Source: Nocardiopsis ansamitocini (lineage in GTDB: Bacteria; Actinomycetota; Actinomycetes; Streptosporangiales; Streptosporangiaceae). Taken from it: 64,000 nucleotides of DNA. The notes under the pieces are model-generated. The model was not told the origin of the DNA, ran no database searches, and saw only the letters and a list, made by a program, of their open reading frames with translations. The stretch spans positions 919,299 to 983,298 of the forward strand of contig NZ_BSQG01000001.1 of NCBI RefSeq assembly GCF_030268225.1, in the 5' to 3' direction. Position 1 is the first letter of the stretch, and each line of letters begins with the position of its first letter. Positions 33,647 to 42,744 of this stretch are shown piece by piece. Both the position numbers and the translations under genes were made by a program.

Positions 33647-34689
33647 CTGGCCACCTGCTCGACGAAGCGGTCCAGCCAGGCCGAGCGCTCGGTGGCGATG
33701 AGTTCGAGGTCGCCCTGGTGGTAGCCGTTGCCGGCCGGGTCCACGGCGGCGTCCCCGGAAACCTCGGTCATGAGGTCGGTGACCTCGGCGTCGGGATGGA
33801 CCGGTTTGTCGTAGATGACCCGTGCGACCTCCGACTGCACGTCCGGGTCGAGCAGGAAGTCCACGAACTTCTCGGCACCGGCCCGGTTGGGGGCTCCCGC
33901 GACGATCTGGGCGGTGTTGGCCGTCATGACCCGGCCTTCCTCCGGAACCGCGAAACCGATGGGCTGCCCCGCCTCGACCGCGTTCATGGCGAAGTTGTCC
34001 AGGCCGGGGGCCATTGCGATCTCGCCACGCTCCAGAAGACTGGTGAGTTCGGTGGACCCCGTGTAGAACTGCAGCGCGTCGGGCCCGATCTCGGCGAGCC
34101 GGTCGAAACCGGTGTCGGCGTCCGTGGGGCCCGATCCGTACGCTTCCCCGGTGGCCAGGACGAGCATGGGGCCGGCCGACACCGAGATGTCGGGCAGCGC
34201 GAACCCGCCGGGCAGATCCGACTGGTAGAGGGCGTCCCACGAGGCGGGTTCCTCGGTGACCATGTCGGTCCGATACATCATGCCCAGGAGCTGGAACGTG
34301 TAGGCCGGCCCGTAGCCGTCGGGGTCCAGCGCCCAGGGGCGGATCTGGTCCAGGGTGGGGACCGCGGCCGGATCGACCTGTTGGAACAGCTCCATCTGCT
34401 TGCCGATCTCGGCGTAGTAGTCGGAGATGAGGACGACGTCGGTGTCGGGGTTGTCCTTGTTGATCCGCAGTTTGGTGAGCCGGGTGGCGTTGTTCCCCGT
34501 GTCCAGGACGACCTTGATTCCGGTCTCCTGTTCGAAGGGTCGACCGATGACCTGCATGAACTCTTCGGTGGCGAAGGCGAAGGTGCTCACCACGAGGGTG
34601 GTGGTGTCGTTCTGCCGGGTGGCCGCGCAGGAGGTCAGGGCCATGACCGCGGCCAGGGTTCCCGCTGCTGCGGCGACCGCGCGTCTCAT
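33643..34689 (-). CDS. ABC transporter substrate-binding lipoprotein (thiamine/iron/polyamine type)
   Basis: 348 residues. A signal peptide ends in the lipobox LTSC (Cys21), giving a membrane-anchored lipoprotein. The mature part is a periplasmic-binding-type II fold: TTLVVSTFAFATEEFMQVIGRPFEQETGIKV, then DVVLISDYYAEIGKQM, YGPAYTFQLLGMMYRTDM and GAEKFVDFLLDPDVQ. This class serves polyamines, thiamine or ferric ions. Here the two downstream genes are purine nucleoside enzymes, so a nucleoside or base ligand is inferred. That would be unusual for this fold, since actinobacterial nucleoside importers normally use BMP-type lipoproteins. Four-base overlaps on both sides. Confidence 0.88.
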   Translation of the reverse strand: MRRAVAAAAGTLAAVMALTSCAATRQNDTTTLVVSTFAFATEEFMQVIGRPFEQETGIKVVLDTGNNATRLTKLRINKDNPDTDVVLISDYYAEIGKQMELFQQVDPAAVPTLDQIRPWALDPDGYGPAYTFQLLGMMYRTDMVTEEPASWDALYQSDLPGGFALPDISVSAGPMLVLATGEAYGSGPTDADTGFDRLAEIGPDALQFYTGSTELTSLLERGEIAMAPGLDNFAMNAVEAGQPIGFAVPEEGRVMTANTAQIVAGAPNRAGAEKFVDFLLDPDVQSEVARVIYDKPVHPDAEVTDLMTEVSGDAAVDPAGNGYHQGDLELIATERSAWLDRFVEQVAR

Positions 34690-35708
34690 CGGGCACCGGC
34701 CGGGGTGTGCGCGTCGGCCAGCTCCACGAGGCGGTGGCGGGGCAGCAGTATGCGCACCGCCTCACCGGGCCGGAAGTCGTCGCCGGGGTGCACGCAGTTC
34801 AGGCGGCCACCCGCCGTGTCCACGCCGATCAGGCAGTGGCTGCCCTGGTAGGTGACATCGGCGACGGTGCCCGCCAGCTCCACGGAGTCGGTGGCGGCCT
34901 CCTCACCGGTGACGGCCGCGGTCAGCCGGACGTGCTCGGGGCGGATCGTCACCGGTCCGAAGCCGGGAACCTCGGGGAAGTTGTCGTATCCGAGGAATTG
35001 GGCGACGAAGCGATTGGCGGGCGCGGGAAAGACCGTACGCGGGTCGCCCTGCTGCTCCAGCCGTCCGCCGTTGAGGATGACCATCGTGTCGGAGAGCTGA
35101 AGCGCCTCGTCCTGGTCGTGGGTGACCAGGATCGCGGTCAGTCCGGTTTCGCGCTGCACGCGCAGCAGTTCCTGGCGCATCTGCACGCGCAGGCGGGCGT
35201 CGAGGTTGGACAGCGGTTCGTCCAGCAGCAGCACCGACGGTTCGATGGCGACGGCGCGGGCCAGGGCCACCCGCTGCTGCTGACCGCCCGACAGCTCGCC
35301 GGGCTTGCGGTCGGCGGCGTGGGACAGCCCCACGAGTTCCAGTGCCTCACCGGCACGTTTCCTGACCTCGGCCGCGGGCCGCCTGCGGGCCCGCAGGCCG
35401 AAGCCGACGTTGTCGGTGAGCGTCATGTGCGGGAACAGGGCGTAGGACTGGAAGACCATGCCGATGTTGCGGCGCTCGGGCGGGGTGTCGGTGGCGTCCG
35501 TCCCTTCCAGCAGGATGCGCCCGGACGTGGGACGGATGAACCCGGCGATCATCCGCAGGGTCGTGGTCTTGCCGCAGCCGCTGGGGCCCAGCAGGGTGGT
35601 GAAGGTGCCGCGGCGTACCGCGAGGTCGAGGTCGCTGACGGCGGCGACGCCGTTGGCCGCGCTTCCGAAACGGTGGCCCACCCCGTCGAGTTGGACTACA
35701 GGTGTCAT
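34686..35708 (-). CDS. ABC transporter ATP-binding protein (PotA-like)
   Basis: 340 residues. Walker A GPSGCGKTT (41-49), Q-loop MVFQSYALFPHM, signature LSGGQQQRVALARA, Walker B SVLLLDEPLSNLD and the H-loop THDQDEAL are all intact. A C-terminal TOBE-like regulatory domain (GFGPVTIRPEHVRLTA and GSHCLIGVDTAGG) marks it as an importer ATPase of the polyamine/iron class. The ATG follows AAGGAG. It energises the two permeases encoded just upstream. Confidence 0.95.
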   Translation of the reverse strand: MTPVVQLDGVGHRFGSAANGVAAVSDLDLAVRRGTFTTLLGPSGCGKTTTLRMIAGFIRPTSGRILLEGTDATDTPPERRNIGMVFQSYALFPHMTLTDNVGFGLRARRRPAAEVRKRAGEALELVGLSHAADRKPGELSGGQQQRVALARAVAIEPSVLLLDEPLSNLDARLRVQMRQELLRVQRETGLTAILVTHDQDEALQLSDTMVILNGGRLEQQGDPRTVFPAPANRFVAQFLGYDNFPEVPGFGPVTIRPEHVRLTAAVTGEEAATDSVELAGTVADVTYQGSHCLIGVDTAGGRLNCVHPGDDFRPGEAVRILLPRHRLVELADAHTPAGAR

Positions 35709-35735
35709 TTCTCGATGTCTCCTTGAACCCGGCCG

Positions 35736-36524
35736 CTAGCGGCCGAAGACCTTGTTGAATCCGACGAGGCGCTCGGTGAGTAGGGCTACCGCGACGCTGA
35801 GCGCCAACAGGACGACGCTGACCGCGGCGACCACCGGATCGAACGAGGACTGCACGTAGTTGAGCATCTCCACCGGGAGGGTGGCCACGCCCGGCCCGGT
35901 CAGCAGCAGCGACAGCGGAACGTTGTTGAGCGAGGTGATGAAGGCCAGGATCGTGGCGGAGATGATTCCCGGGCGCATGACCGGGACCGTCACCGAGAAG
36001 AAGGTACGCACCGGTCCCGCGCCCAGGCCGCGGGCGGCCTCCTCCAGGCGGGGGTCGGCCAGGGCGAGCGAGGCCCCCACGACGCGCACCGTGTAAGGCA
36101 GCAGCAGGACGGTGTGCCCGATGACCAGGGTCCCCAGGGCCGTGATGTTGAAGCCCACCATGAGCTGCTGGAACAGGGCCAGGCCCAGCACCAGTTCGGG
36201 AACGATGATCGGGGTCATGAACAGGTTCTCGATGAACGCCTTGCCCGGGACGGCCCCGCGTTGCAGCGCCAGCGTCGCGGGGATTCCCAGGGCCAGGGCC
36301 GCGGCGGTGGAGAGCACCGCGACGACGAGGCTGGTCCCCAGGGAGTCGATGAAGGGCCGGTACTCCAGGGCCGCGGCGAACCACCGCAGGGACAGTCCTT
36401 CGGGCGGGAAGGTCAGCGTGCTGCCCGCGGTGAAGGCGACTCCCAGCAGGATCACCACCGGACCGAGCATGATGACGAAGGCGATCGCGCTGAGCAGGGA
36501 CAGCAAGGGGCGTCTGAGGATCAT
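35736..36524 (-). CDS. ABC transporter permease (PotC-like)
   Basis: 262 residues with about six transmembrane helices (first LLSAIAFVIMLGPVVILLGVAF). The cytoplasmic EAA loop that docks on the ATPase reads LEEAARGLGAGPVRTF. It overlaps the other permease gene by ATGA and precedes the ATPase gene by 27 bases. Forms a heterodimeric channel with the product of 36521-37348. Confidence 0.93.
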   Translation of the reverse strand: MILRRPLLSLLSAIAFVIMLGPVVILLGVAFTAGSTLTFPPEGLSLRWFAAALEYRPFIDSLGTSLVVAVLSTAAALALGIPATLALQRGAVPGKAFIENLFMTPIIVPELVLGLALFQQLMVGFNITALGTLVIGHTVLLLPYTVRVVGASLALADPRLEEAARGLGAGPVRTFFSVTVPVMRPGIISATILAFITSLNNVPLSLLLTGPGVATLPVEMLNYVQSSFDPVVAAVSVVLLALSVAVALLTERLVGFNKVFGR

Positions 36525-37348
36525 GAGGTGGTGCTCCCTCGCTTGCTCAACCGGCCCGACAGTGCGGCCACGACGAGCACCAGGACCGTCATGACCAGGG
36601 CGACGGCGCTGGCCGCGGGCCAGTCGAGGCTGACGTTGACCCGGCTGTAGAGCAGGGTGGACAGGATGCGCTCGCGGGAACCGCCGAGCAGTTGGGGGGT
36701 GGTGAAGGCGGTGACGGCTCCGGCGAAGACCAGGGTGCAGCCCACCAGTGCCCCTGGCAGAGCGAGAGGGAACACGACCTGGCGAAAGACCCTGGACGGC
36801 CCGGCTCCCAGGCCGCGGGCGGCATCCTCCAGGCGGGGGTCCTGCTGGGACAGGCTGGAGTAGCTGGACAGGATCATCAGGGGCAGGAACAACTGGACCA
36901 GGCCGAGCACGATCGCGGTCTCGGTGTAGAGCAGTTGGACGGGGCCCAGGCCCAACGCCTGGGAAGCGGTGCTGAGCACCCCGTTGCCGCCGAGGACGAC
37001 GATCCATCCGTAAGTGCGCACAACGGTGTTGAGCATGAGCGGAAAGATCGCCAGCGCCAGGAGTTTTCCGGACCATCGGGCGGGTGCGCGGGAGATCAGA
37101 TAGGCCGTGGGAAAGCCCAGGACCAGGCAGATCAGTGTGGTCAGCACCGAGACCCGGATGGTGCGGGCGATCACCGGCAGCAGGTTGGGGTCGGTGAGCA
37201 GCGCCCCGGTCTCACGGGCGACTGTGGCCGGATCCCCGTCCGGTGGGGCCGCCAGGGTGGCCGCCACCGGATAGAGGAAGGCGAACAGCAGCACGGCCAG
37301 ACCGGGGAGCAGCAGTAGGCGCACGGTGTTGCGGCTGGTCAACTCCAC
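36521..37348 (-). CDS. ABC transporter permease (PotB-like)
   Basis: 275 residues, about six transmembrane helices (first LLLLPGLAVLLFAFLYPVAA) and the EAA loop LEDAARGLGAGPSRVF, nearly identical to that of its partner. GTG start. It is the first gene of the six-gene leftward operon, with the LacI-type operator about 90 bases upstream, so its promoter is the likely target of the divergent LacI regulator. Confidence 0.93.
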   Translation of the reverse strand: MELTSRNTVRLLLLPGLAVLLFAFLYPVAATLAAPPDGDPATVARETGALLTDPNLLPVIARTIRVSVLTTLICLVLGFPTAYLISRAPARWSGKLLALAIFPLMLNTVVRTYGWIVVLGGNGVLSTASQALGLGPVQLLYTETAIVLGLVQLFLPLMILSSYSSLSQQDPRLEDAARGLGAGPSRVFRQVVFPLALPGALVGCTLVFAGAVTAFTTPQLLGGSRERILSTLLYSRVNVSLDWPAASAVALVMTVLVLVVAALSGRLSKRGSTTS

Positions 37349-37434
37349 CCCCGAAAGGTCGGCGTCCGGCCATGCCGGTACGCAGGATTACAAACTATGT
37401 CGGCTTTGAACAGGTCTAATACCTGCAAACGCTT

Positions 37435-37450
37435 CTGCAAGCGCTTGCAG
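37435..37450. promoter_or_regulatory. LacI-family operator
   Basis: CTGCAAGCGCTTGCAG is a perfect 16-base palindrome with the central CG and the TGNAANCGNTTNCA pattern of LacI/PurR-family sites. Immediately left, TGCAAACGCTT at 37424-37434 is a near-complete second site, and CAGGT-CTAAT-ACCTG at 37411-37425 is a further short inverted repeat. The site lies between the divergent permease and lacI-family genes and can control both. Confidence 0.85.
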
Positions 37451-37536
37451 CATCGTAGCCTTTGCTCGGACATGTCGGCCAGACAGGGTGTGTTAAGAAG
37501 CGGTGAAGCCATCCGGCACCGAGGAACGGAGACGCA

Positions 37537-38613
37537 GTGGCGGGACTAGAGGACGTGGCCCGGATCGCCGGTGTGTCGGCCTCGACGGTGTCACGGGCCA
37601 TGAGCCGGCCCGGCATGGTGGCGCCCACCACTCTGGAACGGGTGCGCACCGCCGCGGAACAGGCGGGGTTTCGGGCCAACCCGGCTGCGCGGGCACTGAC
37701 CACCGGACGCACCGGATTCCTGGCGATGCTCGTTCCCAGCATCGACAACCCCTTCTACGCGGGCAGCATCGCCGGTGCACAGGCCGCGGCCGAGGCGAGC
37801 GGCCGATGGCTGATCATCGCGGTGACCGACGGCAGCGCCGAGCGCGAGGCCGCCGCGCTGCGCGACCTGGAGAGCCAGGTGGACGGCTTCGTCCTGTTGA
37901 TGCCGCTCGCCGGGGCAGGGGAACTGAAGCGGGTGCACGAGCGCAAACCGGTGGTCGTCATCAACCGCAAAGTGCCCGGCCTGACCTCGTTCACCGTGGA
38001 CACCCCGGGCGGCCTGGCCCGGATCTACGACCGGCTGGTCGAACTCGGCCACACCCGGGTCGCCTATCTCGCGGGACCGCCGGGTTCGTGGATGGACCGG
38101 CGTCGGCGCCAGGTCCTGTCCGAGCACTCCGACCGTCCCGGCCTGAGCGTACGGGTCCTGGGGCCCATGCCCCCGGAGTTCAGCGAGGGCGCCTCCCACG
38201 CCGACGCCGTCCTGGACTCCGGCTGCACAGCAGCCCTGGCCTACAACAGCTCGGTCCTGCTGGGCCTCGTCTTCGAACTGGGACGCCGCGGGGTACGGGT
38301 GCCCGACGACCTCAGTGTGGCCGCCGCCGACGACATGGCCTTCGCCGACCTCCCCGGTTCCCCGTTGACCGCGGTCGGCGTACCGGTGGCCGACCTCGGC
38401 CGGCGGGCGGTGGCGGCACTGGACGACCTCATCGGCGCCGCCCCGGGCAGTCCACGACCGGCCAGCCGGATGCTGTCCACCACGGTCCGGCTGACCGGGT
38501 CGTTGGCCGCGCCGCGCCTGCGGCGGGTGCGCTCCGCCGGGTCAACGGCGCCCGAACAGGAAGCGCACCATCCCTCTTCGCAGCGGGAGCTCGGCTCCGG
38601 TGAAGACGCGTAG
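37537..38613 (+). CDS. LacI family transcriptional regulator
   Basis: 358 residues. N-terminal helix-turn-helix and hinge (LEDVARIAGVSASTVSRAMS, then AGFRANPAARAL) followed by a periplasmic-binding-like effector domain (FLAMLVPSIDNPFYAGSIAG, VDGFVLLMPLAG, VVINRKVPGL, HTRVAYLAGP). It is divergent from the importer-nucleoside hydrolase-adenine deaminase operon and has a perfect LacI-type palindrome upstream, so it probably represses that operon and itself. The inducer is likely a purine nucleoside, base or ribose (inference). GTG start with GGAACGGAGA upstream. The last 72 bases overlap the 3' end of the convergent HEAT-like gene; the tail after about residue 330 is polar and poorly conserved-looking. 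Confidence 0.93.
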   Translation: MAGLEDVARIAGVSASTVSRAMSRPGMVAPTTLERVRTAAEQAGFRANPAARALTTGRTGFLAMLVPSIDNPFYAGSIAGAQAAAEASGRWLIIAVTDGSAEREAAALRDLESQVDGFVLLMPLAGAGELKRVHERKPVVVINRKVPGLTSFTVDTPGGLARIYDRLVELGHTRVAYLAGPPGSWMDRRRRQVLSEHSDRPGLSVRVLGPMPPEFSEGASHADAVLDSGCTAALAYNSSVLLGLVFELGRRGVRVPDDLSVAAADDMAFADLPGSPLTAVGVPVADLGRRAVAALDDLIGAAPGSPRPASRMLSTTVRLTGSLAAPRLRRVRSAGSTAPEQEAHHPSSQRELGSGEDA

Positions 38614-39834
38614 TTCCCCACGGTGGGCGGGAAGCCGGTGGGCCTCCAGCAACGTGTGCAGGCCGGGCGCGCAGTCCCACTTCGCAGCGGACAGTCCGGC
38701 GATGGCCGACAGCACCGTTCGCTGGTCGTCGGTGAGACTGCTGTAGGGCGACGGCGCCCAGGAGGTCGCACCGGGCCGACCGAAGACCGCGGCCAACAGG
38801 CTCTCGGCGGCCGGTTCGACGTCCCAGTTGCGGGCGAAGAAATCGGTGCAGGCGGCAATACGTGCCTTATCCAGAGCGGGGCCCATCCCGGACAGGGCCA
38901 GCCAACCCAGTTCCTCGGCGCTGGAGTCGGCGAAGGAGGGCCAGCCCCGCCACAACCGCGCGTCCTCGGTCGGCAGGCGGGTTCCGATCACCCGCAGGGC
39001 CTTGTCGGGAATCTCGGCACCACGCATGCAGCCCAGCGCGAGGGCCGCGGCGAAGTCCGCATCGTCGGTGGCGTCCAGCAACAGCACCAGGTGACGGGCC
39101 GTGGCGACGTCGTCGGGGCGGGCGACCCTGCCCAGGGCGTAGACCGCGGAGCGCAGAGGGGCGGCCGTCCCGGGCTCGCACACCCGGCGCAGCGGGCCCA
39201 CCAGCGTCCCGGCGTCCTCACCGAACCACGACAGAACCCAGGCGGCCAGGTCGGCAACCCGGTGGCCGGCGAACTCCCCCCGCTCCTCCAGCAGCGGGAA
39301 CAAGCCGGGCAGTAGCGGCCGCAGCGCCTCGTGGGCAGCCAGCTCGGCTCTGAGGATTTCGGGCCCGCGCTCCAGAGCCAACGCGTCCAGCCGGGTGTGT
39401 GCGATGCGACGGGCCTGCTCGTCCTGGGCCGCCGCCAGCCACGCACGGTAGTGCTCCCGGGCCCTGTCCGCCCCGACCTGGGCGATCCACGCCATCTCGT
39501 CACGCCACAACAGCGGGTCGCGCCGCCGCGGAAGGTGGTCGGCGGGGGCGGTGTCGAGGAGCTCGTGCAGGCACAGCAGCGCGGCGAACCGACCCGGAAC
39601 TCCTGGGTCGGCGGCCATCCGGGCGAGAACCGGTGCCAGCCCCGGAGCAGCGGTGAAATACGGGCCGGGGAAGGACAGCAGGAGCTCGAAGTCGCCGATG
39701 ACATGGCTGTCCTCGTCGGCGACGGCGACCTCCTCCAGCATCCGCGGGATCTGCTCGCCCGAGCCGGGGGCGAGCGCCTCCCAGTCGACGTCGGCGGCTT
39801 CTGGGGCGTGGGAGTTGCCGGAATGCTCTGGCAT
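38542..39834 (-). CDS. HEAT-repeat-like hypothetical protein
   Basis: 430 residues, soluble, almost wholly helical with Ala/Leu-rich repeats (PLRSAVYALGRVARPDDVATARHLVLLLDAT, DADFAAALALGCMRGAEIP and similar), typical of HEAT-type scaffolds. Blocks near the end (DCAPGLHTLLEAHRLPAHRGEL, GAELPLRRGMVRFLFG) look conserved. I do not know a function. Its 3' end overlaps the convergent lacI-type gene by 72 bases. Leftward, divergent from the small membrane protein at 39995. Confidence 0.75.
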   Translation of the reverse strand: MPEHSGNSHAPEAADVDWEALAPGSGEQIPRMLEEVAVADEDSHVIGDFELLLSFPGPYFTAAPGLAPVLARMAADPGVPGRFAALLCLHELLDTAPADHLPRRRDPLLWRDEMAWIAQVGADRAREHYRAWLAAAQDEQARRIAHTRLDALALERGPEILRAELAAHEALRPLLPGLFPLLEERGEFAGHRVADLAAWVLSWFGEDAGTLVGPLRRVCEPGTAAPLRSAVYALGRVARPDDVATARHLVLLLDATDDADFAAALALGCMRGAEIPDKALRVIGTRLPTEDARLWRGWPSFADSSAEELGWLALSGMGPALDKARIAACTDFFARNWDVEPAAESLLAAVFGRPGATSWAPSPYSSLTDDQRTVLSAIAGLSAAKWDCAPGLHTLLEAHRLPAHRGELRVFTGAELPLRRGMVRFLFGRR

Positions 39835-39994
39835 GGGGCCATTATCCGCGGGACGGGTCCGCGCGGCCCGGCTGTCGGGAGTGGTGGCCGGTTCGGGCCA
39901 CTGGCCCGTTGTCCACCGGGAGGAGGCATGGCGACCGCGCCGGTTCGCCTACAGTCGTGCGGATTTGGTTGATTCGAGCGAAACCGGAGGCCCC

Positions 39995-40612
39995 ATGGAC
40001 GGCGCGGTTCTCGGCCTGTTGACAGCACTCACCGGTATCGCCGGCACCCTGGCTTCGGCCTTCATGGTCCAGCGCGGAGCGGAGCGGAGCAAAGCCCGCG
40101 AACTCGAGCACGCCGAACGCATGCGGGCGGAGGAGCGTCGGCACGCCGACGAGCGGACCGCGCTCGACACAAGGCGATCGTGCTATGTCGCTCTCAACAC
40201 CGCGGCCAGGTATTACCACATCGTCCTGACCGACTGTCGTCACGCGCTCCAGGCAGATCTCATGACCGAGGAGCTCCGGTCACGGCTCGACGAGGCACGC
40301 GTCGACCACAGGGCGCAGCACGCCGAAGCGCAGATGGTGCTCCCCGACACCGTTCTGGGAGCGGCAGGGGGCGTCAACCGCGGTTTGAACTCGGTGTACG
40401 GAATCGTGAAGCGCCTGGACTCCGGCTCTCACCCAGCGGGGGAATCAGTCCTCGACGTCGAACACGGACTGAGCGGCGCGTGGGGGCACTTGGTGGCCAT
40501 GCGCACCGTGATGCGCGCCGACCTGGGCATTTCGGAGAGCGGCGGCAAACCTGCCGACGAGGTTGTTCAAAGAGAGGCCGACTCCTCCACTTCTCCTGAG
40601 CCTCCCCGGTAG
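39995..40612 (+). CDS. Small membrane-anchored protein with charged helix
   Basis: 205 residues. An N-terminal hydrophobic helix (AVLGLLTALTGIAGTLASAFMV) is followed by a long Arg/Glu-rich helix (RSKARELEHAERMRAEERRHADERTALD) and a helical domain (YVALNTAARYYHIVLTDCRHAL and beyond). This is a widespread actinomycete architecture of unknown function. The ATG follows GGAGG. The last 46 bases overlap the convergent ABC exporter gene. Confidence 0.75.
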   Translation: MDGAVLGLLTALTGIAGTLASAFMVQRGAERSKARELEHAERMRAEERRHADERTALDTRRSCYVALNTAARYYHIVLTDCRHALQADLMTEELRSRLDEARVDHRAQHAEAQMVLPDTVLGAAGGVNRGLNSVYGIVKRLDSGSHPAGESVLDVEHGLSGAWGHLVAMRTVMRADLGISESGGKPADEVVQREADSSTSPEPPR

Positions 40613-42510
40613 GCCTCGGCCTGGATCGAGTACAGCTCCGCGTACAGGCCGTGCACGGACATGAGCTGATCGTGGGTGCCCTCCTCGACCACACGACCCC
40701 GGTCGAGGACGTAGACGCGGTCGGCCATGCGCACGCTCGCCAGGCGGTGGGTGATGAGCACGACTGCGCTGCGAGTGCGCCGGGCGTGCTCGTGGATCGA
40801 GGCGAAGAGCCGCTGTTCGGCACGGGCGTCCAGAGCGGCGGTCGGCTCGTCGCAGATCAACAGGGGCGCGTCCCGGTAGAAGCCGCGAGCGGCGGCGACC
40901 CGCTGCCATTGCCCGCCGGAGAGCTCCTGCCCCTCGGCGAACCGGCGGTCCAGGAGGGTGTCCCAGCCGTGCGGCAGTTCGTCGACGATCTCCCGGGCGC
41001 CGGAGACCCTCGCCGCCTCGTCGAGCCGTCCGGGATCGTCGGGGCTGCTCATCGTGACGTTGCGGCGGGCGGAGAAGGGCCAGTGCGTGTGGTCCTGGGC
41101 GATGATCGCGATGCGCCCGCGCAGCGCGTGGGCGTCCACTCCGGCGAGGTCGGTCCCGTCCCAGCACACCCGGCCCCGGACAGGGGTGTAGAGGCCGGCC
41201 AGGAGCTTGGACAGGGTGGTCTTGCCCGACCCGTTCTCCCCGACCAGCGCGATCGTCTCGCCGCGCCCCACACGCAGGCTCACTCCGTCCAGGGCGTGGT
41301 CGTCCTTGCCCGGGTAGCCGAACACCACGTCCTCGACGGTGATCGACTCGACCGCGTCGGGCGGGGCGGCGAGGCCGCTCGGTGGCAGCCACGCCTTCGC
41401 GCGGTCGCAGAAGTCCAGGAAGTCACGGAAGTACAGTCCCGACTCGTAAGCGCTGTTGACGGCCATGAGGGTGGTCGCGAGCGCGGACTGGCCGGTGCGA
41501 ATCGCGATGACCGCCGCTCCGGCGACCGCCAGCGGCATCATGTCGTTGACCAGCAGCAGGCCCAGGACAACGTAGGTGAGCAGGGTGGCCGTGCCGCCCA
41601 GGGCCTCCCCGGCCAGGCGCACCAGCGCCTGGCGGCGGGCGAGGACGAGCTGCACGTCGCGCTCGTGGCCGGCGATCGCGTCGAACTCCGCCAGGAGCGG
41701 ACCGCGCATCGTGAAGGAACGGACCTCGGCGCAGGAGGCGCGCGAGGTCATCAGGTCGTCGAGCATCCCCTTGCGGCGGCGGCTCTCGGTGATCGCGAGG
41801 ATCCAGGCATAGCGCATCCGCGCCGCAAGGGACGCGGCCCACCCCTCGGGCAGGACGGTGAGCAACAGGAGCGGGATGAGCAGCGGGTGCAGTATGCCCA
41901 GCACACCAGCTGCGGCGATGATCCCGATCAGCCCGGTGAGGATGTCGATGGAGTAGGTGACGACCCGCTTGGCCTCGTCCGCCCCGCGGATCGTGGCGCG
42001 AAACATCCGGTCGTGGAAGTCGTTGTCGTCGAAGGCCAGGACCCGGACTCCGGTGGCGAGTTCGGCCAGGCGCAGCTCCGAGACCCGTTCCACCTGCGGC
42101 TCCAATCTGGCCTGGGCCCAGCCGGCCGCGGCCGAGAGCGCCCCGCGCATGAGCGCGGCCCCACCCACCACCGCCAGGGCGGGCAGCGCGGCCAGGACCC
42201 GGTCGGTGGTCGGGCCCGCGGTCAACAGCTCTTCCAGGACGCCCGCCGTACCCACCAGGACCACGGCGGTGAAGACACCGGCGGCCACGTTGAACACCGC
42301 GGTGGCCAGCAGGTCGCGGGGGGACGCCCGCCACGCCAGGCCGACGGCCTGGGCCAGCAGGCCGGGAAGCCGCCAGGCCACGCTCCGCCAACCGGCCTGG
42401 GCCGCCTCCTCCTCGTAGCGGCGCCATTTGGGCGGCGCCAGCGGGGGCAGCGTCAACCCGGTGGCCGCGCCCGCCCGCCCCTCCTCATCCTTGGTCGCCT
42501 TCACTCGCAC
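40567..42510 (-). CDS. ABC transporter ATP-binding/permease protein (exporter half-transporter)
   Basis: 647 residues: a transmembrane domain of about six helices (residues 45-345) fused to a nucleotide-binding domain (about 380-620). The latter has Walker A ALVGENGSGKTTLSK, signature ELSGGQWQRVAAARG, Walker B LLICDEPTAALDA and H-loop VLITHRLASVRMADRVYVLDRG. Such type IV half-transporters export lipids, peptides or drugs and work as dimers; no partner half is adjacent, so it is probably a homodimer. GTG start has GGAGG upstream. The C-terminal tail ends GGSGEVEESAS, within the overlap with the convergent gene. Confidence 0.93.
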   Translation of the reverse strand: MRVKATKDEEGRAGAATGLTLPPLAPPKWRRYEEEAAQAGWRSVAWRLPGLLAQAVGLAWRASPRDLLATAVFNVAAGVFTAVVLVGTAGVLEELLTAGPTTDRVLAALPALAVVGGAALMRGALSAAAGWAQARLEPQVERVSELRLAELATGVRVLAFDDNDFHDRMFRATIRGADEAKRVVTYSIDILTGLIGIIAAAGVLGILHPLLIPLLLLTVLPEGWAASLAARMRYAWILAITESRRRKGMLDDLMTSRASCAEVRSFTMRGPLLAEFDAIAGHERDVQLVLARRQALVRLAGEALGGTATLLTYVVLGLLLVNDMMPLAVAGAAVIAIRTGQSALATTLMAVNSAYESGLYFRDFLDFCDRAKAWLPPSGLAAPPDAVESITVEDVVFGYPGKDDHALDGVSLRVGRGETIALVGENGSGKTTLSKLLAGLYTPVRGRVCWDGTDLAGVDAHALRGRIAIIAQDHTHWPFSARRNVTMSSPDDPGRLDEAARVSGAREIVDELPHGWDTLLDRRFAEGQELSGGQWQRVAAARGFYRDAPLLICDEPTAALDARAEQRLFASIHEHARRTRSAVVLITHRLASVRMADRVYVLDRGRVVEEGTHDQLMSVHGLYAELYSIQAEAYRGGSGEVEESASL

Positions 42511-42744
42511 GTGCGCCTCCAGCGTGGTCGGGGATCGCCCCGATCATCACCGAGGACAGCGGTGGAACGCACCGGGCTGTCCGCCTCCGGCCGTGTTGCG
42601 GCCACGCCGAATCACCCGGATCACCACCGGGTATGCACCTCGGCCACGTGTCCGGACCCCACACGGTACGGTGCTGCCGGTCCGCACTCTCCCCCCGCGG
42701 ACCGGCCGTGAGCGGCCCCGCCGAAACCGTCGACGGAGCCGCAC

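Noticed and set aside
32852-34765. Long minus-strand reading from 34765 into the nucleoside hydrolase
   Set aside because: The upstream part is an Arg/Gly-rich shadow of the binding-protein gene; the hydrolase begins at 33646 with its DCDPGVDD motif.
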